Source of the DNA: Chara braunii
Taxonomy: Eukaryota > Streptophyta > Charophyceae > Charales > Characeae
Length of the DNA stretch: 49,353 nt
Reading direction: 5' to 3'
Assembly: GCA_003427395.1 (NCBI GenBank)
Contig: BFEA01000204.1
Coordinates: 691,932-741,284 of the forward strand
Shown: positions 42,000 to 49,353 of the stretch, piece by piece
How positions within the stretch are numbered: the first letter of the stretch is position 1
Layout of the letters: each line of letters opens with the position of its first letter
Notes under the pieces: model-generated
Seen by the model: the letters and a program-made list of their open reading frames with translations, nothing else
Told to the model about the DNA's origin: nothing
The model's database searches: none
Program-made: the position numbers and the translations under genes

Positions 42000-43380
42000 A
42001 TGTTGAATGGCTGAACCGGAATCAATGTCCGAATCCCTCTTCTACTGCAGGTACAACATGAGGTCCACCATAGCCATGGCCACCCTTCTCCTTCCTCTTC
42101 CTGAAGACCGAGGCTATGGCGGACTGCCAGGGCCTTGCCCTGATGTGCAAAAGACAATGCAAAGCAGCTATGGCTGCCCTAGCTCAGGCCGCCATGCCTG
42201 ACTCTGCCTCGAAGCTTCTTGGTGTAGCTCTACCCCAACTGGAGCCTTCCAGATGAAGCACCCACCAAGGTGATGAAGATGGCATCCACCATAGCCAGGT
42301 AAGCACCTCTGGCGCTCCCCCTTCCTAGTCCTCGTCTTCCTCCTCCTCCAGCCCGTCGTGCTCCACCATAGCCGCGATGGGGAGCTGGGCGCTCCTTTCT
42401 CCCACCAGCGCTGCTCCAACCAGCACTGCTCCAGCCAGCGCTCCAAGCAGTGTGTCGCCAAACTTGCACACCGAAGAATGAGGAGGAGCTCCTTGCTCCT
42501 CCTGGAGATATAGCAGCCTGCTTGCTGCGTGGGTGATGACTTCCAGGCCGTGCGGCCTCCAAGCAACTGGTACCTCCTCCCGTTCGAAGGGAAACATCAT
42601 TGCAGACTTATTGCTCGTACAGGTCCAAGACTCAGACTGGTTGGACTGGTACCCGCCTAGACCTAGCCTACAACTACGGGGCCTCTAAAAATGCCAACTT
42701 TTGTCTTCTTCTGCTCGGCCTCGAGTACCCGGCACATCTACCTCTACTTGGTGTGGTACTGGCCTACCTGCTACTTGAGTGTTTTTTCGCTGCTNTTAAG
42801 TGCCGCGGGCCTCTTTTCCCGCCACTTGAGTGTTTTCCCCGCTGCAACCCTCAATGTCACAGCCACAGGTAAGTACCAGCCCCTTGGGCCTCCCGTACGG
42901 ACGGGTACCCTTGTTGCTCACACACACACTCAAATCAGCAAACACTCAGACAGGCATTCAGACCAGCAAGCACACACATACACAGACTTAGAAAACTCAT
43001 CAACAAGCAGGAAACGCAGCAAGGCATAAATTCCATTGGCAAAACTCAGAAATCAGCTGTGTGTCGCAGTCAGTGTTCGGCAGGTCCTTACAGATCCCAA
43101 GTTTGTTCGTTTCGGGGAGTTGGGAAGGAAGCGTATTGGAACTGAGAGCCAAGAAGGAATAGGGGGAGCGAAGTTTGGATCGCTTAAAGTTGAGAAGGGT
43201 TTGAGTTTCTAACGAATTGGTTTGAGTGCGGAGGGCGGGGGGAGTAGAACACATGCGATCGCCGTTGCGAAGAACTTCTAAGATTTTTGACGCCTTGATG
43301 GTAAGCTCCAAGAATCTGTTTTTATGTTTTTTTATTTTAAAAAAGACTCATTCTTTTAAGCCCAACCAATTCAATTACCT
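42000..43380. other. No established gene; repeat-related motifs and one ambiguous base
   Basis: TCCACCATAGCC, the landmark of the 53-bp minisatellite, occurs singly near 42,060, 42,285 and 42,363, once followed by an AGGTAAGC donor-like site. A 46-codon frame starting at 42,115 (MADCQGLALMCKRQCKAAMA) is open but unrecognised. A CACTTGAGTG...CGCTGC phrase is repeated in tandem at about 42,773-42,846, and the single N at 42,795 lies in it. CA-rich sequence follows at 42,915-43,000. Confidence 0.4.
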
Positions 43381-43384
43381 GTCG

Positions 43385-43720
43385 AATCTGGACAGGACGG
43401 CCTTTCGGGCCTTTTTTATGGTCATTATAGTATTACAGGGAAACCCGTAGCAGCCACATCCGTGCTCAAGCCTCACACGAGGGAACGTGTGGGAGCTGCA
43501 CCCACCAGCAGGTGCGATACCTGCTACAGCAGGTGGGCAATACCGGCCAGGGGTCAGCCGGTGGCATCAGGACCTAGCTTCCTCTATGGGTCAGTCGCTG
43601 TGCGTCCCCACCGGTCCCCTCCCCTTAAGCTTGCCCAGGAAGGTACATGAGGCCAATGGGGATTGAACCCGATACCTCCTGAATGCCACTTGCGTGCCTT
43701 ACCAACTGAGCTAGGCCGCT
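43385..43720 (-). mobile_element. Candidate tRNA-headed SINE
   Basis: On the minus strand the head (43,720-43,650) has a pol III A box TAGCTCAGTTGG and a B box GGTTCAATCCC about 43 nt apart, at tRNA-like spacing. The acceptor arms pair only through GGCC/GGCC and the anticodon stem is poor, so it is not a working tRNA. The downstream body is hairpin-rich (GCAGGT/ACCTGC, CACACG/CGTGTG) and ends near 43,385 in ATAAAAAAGGCCCG. There is no long A or T tail. It could instead be an isolated tRNA pseudogene. Confidence 0.45.
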
Positions 43721-43767
43721 GGATAAGAATCTGTTTTAGAGAAACCGTAAGAATCAGAAAACTAGAC

Positions 43768-44262
43768 CGGTACGGCAAGGCCCGACCGCACTCCCGCTGA
43801 CTAGCTCGGCAAGATCGAGGTGGGCGAGGGGAAACTGCCGCCATAGCGACTCTGCGTGGCCAGGGAGCACTCCCTCGGATGCGTTCACAAAGGCTCAAGT
43901 AAAAGAAGGTGGTGGAAACAGACACACGTGAGAAAGAAGCGACACCTGGGCGATACATAGAAGAAACAATAGACGTGAAGGGAGAGAATCGTGAAACAAA
44001 AAGAGACTCTCCGACATAGATGGGAAGGACGAGAGGCGTGCAGGGAGACTGGTGATAGGAACATGAAGGGCGGAACGAGGAGAAGAATGAGAACTGCACA
44101 AGGATGACACACTTAAATCAAGAAACAGTCCCAAACGATTGATTGGGATGCGCTAACGGGACCGGTACGACGAGGCCCGACCGCACTTCCGCTGACTAGC
44201 TCGGCAAGATCGAGGTGGGAGAGGGGAAACTGTGGCCATAGCGACTCTGCGTGGCCATAGCT
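43768..44262 (+). repeat. 95-bp direct repeats flanking a U6-like remnant
   Basis: ACCGGTACGRC...GGCCCGACCGCACT...GACTCTGCGTGGCC occurs at about 43,768-43,862 and 44,161-44,256. The second copy runs into the gag frame of the next feature, so this is probably part of that retroelement. The 300 bp between copies includes the U6-like stretch. Confidence 0.65.
44069..44133 (+). pseudogene. Diverged U6 snRNA-like remnant
   Basis: GGAACGA, GAGAAGAAT, then TGCACAAGGATGACACAC and AAATC.AGAAA..GTCC.AAA follow the order of the U6 3' half (GGAACGATACAGAGAAGATT... to ...GAAATGGTCCAAA). About three quarters of the last 45 nt agree by eye. The ACAGAGA box is damaged and the 5' stem-loop is not recognisable. 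Confidence 0.5.
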
Positions 44263-45615
44263 CGGCTGGGAGGATCTGAAGGCGGCGTGGCACAAGCGGT
44301 TCCAAATAGAGCCGCCGGAACTTAAAGCAATGGACAAGTTGATCAAGTTCCACTAGAACACGCTGCCGAGTGGAGATTGGATTGCCGAGTTCCAACGCGT
44401 GGCATCCACTCCGAGCCTACCGATGGGCTTTCAGGCCGTCAAACACTACTTCATCTCGAGGTCGTGTCCGGCATTGTCAACGCATTGACACAAGTTGCAG
44501 ACACTCTCACTACAACTGCGGAGCTCTTCGATAAGGCCGCGCAGATCATTATCATGAATACGAAGGCCAAAAACCTTGGCCGTTCGCCTGCGGCAGGCCC
44601 GAGCAGAGAACAGCATTGGCTGCGTCTGCCAATGAGGGGGACAGACTCGCAGCCGCCCGGGATGGTGACCGCCCTGGCAAAGGCCGAGGACATGGCAGAT
44701 TGAAGACAAACACCACGTCAAACCTCGGGCCGGGTGCAGCAGCTCAAGACCCACTATGGTCTCTTGGAGAGCGTACACAAGATACACACGAGATTTCGCT
44801 ACTGTTTGTGGTGCAATAGTTACCTCCACGACACAGCGGGCTGTCCTTTGAAAACTAAGGGCAAACAGTCGGGAAAGTGAGCACCGTCGGGAGTGATGCG
44901 ACAACATTCTGGACACCTTTGGAACCGGTTGCTGCGCGTGCGACCGCGCTTAGTTCCGGGACACATGTGGAAACCGATAGTTCTCCCATCTTATATTCTC
45001 TTGAGGACTATGCTGCCCGGCTCGTACCTTCGCTGGGCACTCATGCTCAAGGACAAGACGTGTGTGCGGCATCTTCTCCGTCCGAAAGCGGCGACTTATC
45101 GTCTTCAAGTGGTTCTTCACGGGATTCGGCGCGCGAGTTCAACATAGAGGTATTGGACCTGCTCACGTCCGAGGATTTCGCATGCCTTCCTCTCCCGACC
45201 ACAGGCCGTTTGCCGGGACCGCAATGTGCAGCACTATGCGCTCATCTTCACACGTATCTATCCTTCTATGCACCACCAACTTCGTCGACGGATGACGAAG
45301 CTGTGGTGGGGGACATCCTTGCATATGTTTCCAAGGTGGCCCGCGAGTTTCGCAAGCAGCGGTACGATGACAACAACGCACTGCTCCTCTATGTATGCAT
45401 CCAAGTTGGGCAAGCGTCCTGCAGCGCTTTGCTGGATAGTGGCCCGTTTCGCAATTTCATGAGCCAAGCCTTTATGCAAAGGGCTGGCCTTGGCGCACAA
45501 GTTCTGAGGTAGGCAAACCCAACGGCGATCAAGTTGGCGGACAAAAAAATGCAACAACTTCTCGACCACTACATCGAAGGCGTCCCGGTATATTTCGCAC
45601 GTCATGCATGCGAAC
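44263..45615 (+). pseudogene. Second Ty3/gypsy gag-protease remnant
   Basis: Gag core phrases appear from 44,269 (DLKAAWHKRFQIEPPELKAM), a TAG at 44,354-44,356, then SGDWIAEFQRVASTPSLPMG. After frame changes, a textbook CCHC zinc knuckle CLWCNSYLHDTAGC lies at about 44,808-44,850. The 211-codon frame 44,877-45,512 ends in a retropepsin-like segment, CIQVGQASCSALLDSG (Asp at 45,435-45,437), with DSGP in place of the usual DSGA. One TAG (45,510-45,512) interrupts it; the same frame continues with NPTAIKLAD to about 45,610, where similarity stops. RT and later domains are absent. It is a different lineage from the element at 31-38 kb, judging by the protease and knuckle sequences. Confidence 0.8.
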
Positions 45616-46210
45616 CGGTGTCCGGCCCTAGCCGCCCCTCTCGAGGTTTAACGTGGCTACTCCTTTTCGGTCCCTATCGGGGCAGATCCTACACACGCTT
45701 GACGCACCCCCCGAGTCGATTGCGATCCCGAGCAGAGGAGGCGCTTCCTTCCCTCCACGGCGCGTGCGAGTTCTGTGCTCCGCGCTTTTGAACAGGCAGA
45801 CAATAGTTTTAGCAGATGCTTGACCCACAAAATTTACAACAGAAAGCCACACTTCACCGAACTCACCCCACTCTTAAACTGTCGACTGTTACCCGCTCAT
45901 CGAGAGGAAAGCCCGCAAGTTCATTCTGACCCACCGACGACTGTAACTGGCTTAATGAAAAAATAACTCGCAAGCTCCGATCTGACAGTCATGAAAGATG
46001 CAAGACTTGCTGACGACAATCACTGGTTCAACGGAAATAAGCACCGATCTGACAGTCACGAAGGACACAAGCTCACACAAAGGAACCTTCACTGCCATCG
46101 AGCCCGTAAGTTCAGATCTCTCAGACCCACTCACGACAGTAACTAGCTCAATAAAAAAAATGGCTCACAAGCCCCGATCTGACAGTCGTGAGGGATACAA
46201 GGTCAACGAA
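45616..46210. other. No recognised gene; degenerate repeats
   Basis: From about 45,920 the sequence is built of phrases such as TCTGACAGTCA, GACGACAATCACTGGTTCAACG and GTAACTGRCTCAAT that recur in the tandem repeat which follows, so this is an eroded start of the same array. Confidence 0.5.
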
Positions 46211-46213
46211 AAA

Positions 46214-46920
46214 GACGTTAGCAAGCTCATATTCTTCAGTCACCGGCCCAGCAGAAAATTGACTAGCAAGCTCCTTTCTGACAGTCACGCAGGATACAAG
46301 CTCAACGAAAAAGAGTTCCGATCATTCGGACTTACTGACGACAATCACTGGTTCAACGAAAATGAGCACAAGCTCATACAAAGGCGAGCCCGTAAGTTCT
46401 GATCTTTCAGACCCACTGACGACAGTAACTGACTCGATGGAAAAACAGCCCGCAAGCTCTGAGCTCAACTAAACAGACGTTAGCAAGCTCAGATTCTTCA
46501 GTCACCGGCCCAGCAGAAAATTGACTAGCAAGCTCCTTTCTGACAGTCACGCAGGATACAAGCTCAACGAAAAAGAGCTCAGATCATTCGGGCTTACTGA
46601 TGTCTCTTATACACATCTAGATGTGTATAAGAGACAGGGATACAAGCTCAACGAAAAAGAGCTCAGATCATTCGGGCTTACTGACGACAATCACTGGTTC
46701 AACGAAAATGAGCACAAGCTCATACAAAGGCGACCCATAAGTTCTGATCTTTCAGACCCACAGACGACAGTAACTGACTCAATGGAAAAACAGCCTGCAA
46801 GCTCCGAGCTCAACTAAACAGACGTTAGCAAGCTCAGATTCTTCAGTCACCGGCCCAGCAGAAAATTGACTAGCAAGCTCCTTTCTGACAGTCACGCAGG
46901 ATACAAGCTCGACGAAAGGA
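46214..46920. repeat. 262-bp tandem repeat, nearly three units
   Basis: GACGTTAGCAAGCTCA starts units at 46,214, 46,476 and 46,821. The first interval is 262 bp. The second is 345 bp only because an 84-bp artefact lies inside it; without it the interval is 261 bp. Units are highly similar (AATTGACTAGCAAGCTCC, GACGACAATCACTGGTTC). Confidence 0.9.
46601..46637. other. Tn5 mosaic-end junction adapter (assembly artefact)
   Basis: TGTCTCTTATACACATCT (46,601-46,618) followed by AGATGTGTATAAGAGACAG (46,619-46,637) are the two mosaic ends used in transposase-based libraries, joined as in a mate-pair circularisation junction (one base short). A 47-bp sequence directly before it (46,554-46,600) is repeated exactly directly after it (46,638-46,684). 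It is not biological. Confidence 0.97.
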
Positions 46921-47123
46921 ACTTTCCCGGCGCGTTCTCAAGGTCACACGTTTCCAACTCAAAGATGCATCGAACGCCGGGCGCCGACTAATCCGAAGCG
47001 GGCCCAACCAGCGAGACCGAAACACCCGGGCAGACTCTGGTCATAAGCTCGGTCATCAAGAATCAGGCCCGAGCCAAAAGCACAACAAGCGTCCCACCGT
47101 TAGTCGAGGACTGGGACCGCAGC

Positions 47124-49353
47124 CGGGTGCTCTACCTCACCTTTCCTCCTAAGTTGTTCTTCTCTCTCTTCCCCTACCTTTTTCTCTCTCTCTCTCTCTC
47201 TCTATTAGCTTTTCCCTCTCTCTCTCTCTTAGCTCTCTCCCTCTTTCTCTCTCTCCTTTCTCTCTCTTTCTCTCTCCCTCGGCACAGCCGGCCTCAGAGC
47301 CTGAAGACTCACTTCACGTGGCCCTGCTCTCTCTCACGTGGCGGACTCTCAGTTGTCGAGCGCCATTTGAGCGGGCGCATACTTGGGCCAACGTGTTGCT
47401 ACACTGGTCCTCTAGCTCGGCTGCGAGATTTTTGTCTCCTTGGCGAGCGCCGCTCCCGCTGTCTCGTCGTCTCTCCCTGAGTGCGCCCTCTTCGTCTCTC
47501 CACCATCGGCCGCCTTCTTCTTGCCGCCAGTTAGCAGTGTCGTCGCGCGCAGTCCGAGCTTATGAGAAGCTGTCGCCCATGCCGAGCGCCCGTCACCCCC
47601 CCCGTCCTCGCGCGAGCTCCCTCTATGCCCCGCCCCTCAGTGTTCGCCAGCAGACGAGCTCCGGGGGTGGTTTCCGCTCGGACCTCGAGTGGACCGTTCG
47701 TTCCAGATATCCTGCGCGACTCGCCCCTGTGGGGGATCCCGCCTGCGTCCGAAGTCTTAAACTACCTCTCCCGTATCTCTCCCTGACTTCTTCGGCCGCG
47801 CGAGCTCCGTTGGAACGAGGTCCGGGGTCTCCCCATCCCCGTCTTTCTCCGTGAGCGGCCCTGCCTTTCTCCGTCTCCTTCGACCTCTCTCTCTCTCGTT
47901 CCCTCTCACTCTATCGTGAGCGGCCCGTACGGTCTAGCGCTGTCGGGCGCAAGTGCGTACTCGTCGACTCTACCCGCGCGCCGGCCTCTCTCGTCGCGAG
48001 CGCTTCTTCCCTTGTCACGATCTCCTCCGCGCCAATGTCGTCCGGCGTACGTGTATAGTGAGCACAAAAGCTCGTGTGTTGAGGAAAAAAAGAAAACGAG
48101 CATTCCAACTCCCGTGCGCCCCACTATCCTCCCCTCCTTCTTCCTTTTTATACTTGCTCTGATCCCCCTTTCGCATCACCCTCCTCTTTCCCTGGCTCGA
48201 CATCTCGTTCGTAAGGCGCCAAAGGATCGAAATTTTCAACTATTCTTCTTCCCGCTCCCACTTTCGTCCTTTCTCTCGCTTTCGCTCTCCCTTCTTCCCA
48301 TCATCCGCCCTCTCGTCCTTCTTCCAATGGAATCCTTCCTTTTTCCATCCGTGGGATCGATCTCGACCCGCATTGCATATTTTTCCTGCGTCGTCTCTCG
48401 TTGCTCTTCCAACGTTCGATGCTTCAGCAACCCCTTCCTCATTTGCCTCGTTGGCTGCTTCTTGCATCGTTGCTTCTCGGGCAGTTATCAAGACGCCCAA
48501 GGCGCGCGCGCCTTCGTCGGTTTACCAAGATATTCAAGCGTCACTCTCCAGCCGACCCGTTCACAGGTCTCTGAAAGAGACCTTCATCTTCCCACCGTTC
48601 GCCTGGCGCTGGTAGATCAAACACTCTGCCCCCCCCCCGAGTCTTCACAGCCGCATCCCCCCCTTTTTTTTCACCCCATCTGTTGGCCAATCCCCATGGT
48701 GCTGCCAAGTTTCTTGCGCGCGCCTTGGGCCGTACTCCGCTACCGTCCAATCCCTGCGCACCATGCCTAGCTTCTCACGCCCCCATCCATTCGCACGAGC
48801 CATTTTCCCGCCGGACTTTCCCTCGGATGCACCTGCCCCGTCCTGCGGCCAGGTCCCTTCATCCCCGCCTCACCCTCGATTTTTCGACCGTCATCGATAG
48901 AAGCGCACGGGCGCTCTTTCTATCAACTGTTTCATCATGCTTGCTTTCTTGATCTCCCTTCTCGTGGCCATCTTCCCTGTCTGGTCCTTTCTCATCCCGC
49001 TTGCGCATTTGGCCGCCCCGCCCCTCAAGTTCATTGCTCGGCGTCCAGGACTATCCCCGGCCAAGCAATCCTCCTTAATTCAGGGTTGGCCTCTCCCCTC
49101 CCTCTTTTCTCAGGTGGTCTGGACTCATGACCTCCGCATGCCGGCCACTGCCCATTGTATCACTGTATCGACCCTCTCCTTTCTTCACCAGTCCTGGTGT
49201 CTCGTTCAACTCAAACCCAGGTCTGCCTCCCTTAGTTTGTATATGCCCCGCCGATATCCCTGAGACCGGACCCCTCCTTTGTATGCAGGCACCGGTCCCT
49301 GATACCTTCCCCGCAAGTTGCTCATTTGCAGCATTGAAAAACCATCTTATCGT
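47124..49353. other. CT-rich sequence with long but unrecognised open frames
   Basis: A CT/CTTT simple tract at about 47,160-47,280 leads into C- and T-rich sequence to the window end. Plus frames of 178 codons (47,318-47,854) and 284 codons (47,916-48,770), and 108 codons (48,937-49,263), are Ser/Pro/Leu/Arg-rich with no domain I recognise. Skewed composition removes stop codons on this strand, so length alone is weak evidence. It may be the 5' part of an element or gene running off the right edge. Confidence 0.4.

Noticed and set aside
46521-46817. 98-codon open frame
   Set aside because: It reads through the library adapter and its duplicated flank.
47318-48770. Long plus-strand frames as a gene
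   Set aside because: The sequence is strongly CT-rich, which lowers stop frequency; the frames are low-complexity Ser/Pro/Leu and match no family I know. Left as unassigned.

Overview
This is a non-bacterial, nuclear-type window that is almost entirely repeats. It holds degraded Ty3/gypsy LTR retrotransposons (at least one with a chromodomain), two 5'-truncated or internally deleted LINE-type elements, a polyadenylated U6 snRNA retrocopy, several tandem-repeat fields, long simple-sequence tracts and two runs of N. A large streptophyte genome fits best; a charophyte alga such as Chara is my guess, resting on the general style of the elements and not on any search. No intact conventional gene was found. 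One minus-strand candidate at 14.55-15.24 kb has consistent splice phases.

Layout. 0-3.3 kb: a fragment of a hairpin-array element at the edge, then mostly unrecognised sequence. 3.5-5.46 kb: dense short perfect inverted repeats, a 46-nt A tract and tRNA-like B-box motifs. 5.82-6.28 kb: assembly gap. 6.28-7.35 kb: hairpin-array element copy A, interrupted by the U6 retrocopy. 7.35-9.2 kb: unrecognised, partly hairpin-rich. 9.2-12.06 kb: three adjoining tandem-repeat fields. 12.48-12.82 kb and 18.4-18.58 kb: the same 53-bp minisatellite, the second running into a gap (18.58-19.44 kb). 12.82-13.25, 17.47-17.93 and 22.42-23.16 kb: related LTR sequences. 14.55-15.24 kb: candidate gene. 15.55-17.46 kb: hairpin-array copy B. 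21.2-23.16 kb: 3' end of a chromovirus. 23.7-24.4 and 27.9-28.8 kb: hairpin-array copies D and C, reversed. 26.0-27.7 kb: tandem and dispersed repeats. 29.7-30.6 kb: LINE 3' end. 30.96-38.13 kb: a Ty3/gypsy element with both LTRs and a broken gag-pol. 38.4-41.33 kb: LINE, reversed. 43.4-43.7 kb: tRNA-headed SINE candidate. 44.07-45.61 kb: U6-like remnant and a second gypsy gag-protease remnant. 46.2-46.9 kb: 262-bp tandem repeat with a sequencing-adapter artefact inside. 47.1-49.35 kb: CT-rich sequence, unrecognised.

The most interesting signal is the hairpin-array family (copies A-E). It consists of short units, about 67 bp apart in the best array, each holding a constant loop sequence between two arms. 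The arms differ from unit to unit yet pair with each other. The same behaviour, stems that change while pairing is kept, also appears in LTR copies and in a tandem duplication in this window. This points either to selected RNA/DNA structure or to a mutational process that keeps rewriting one arm of an inverted repeat from the other.
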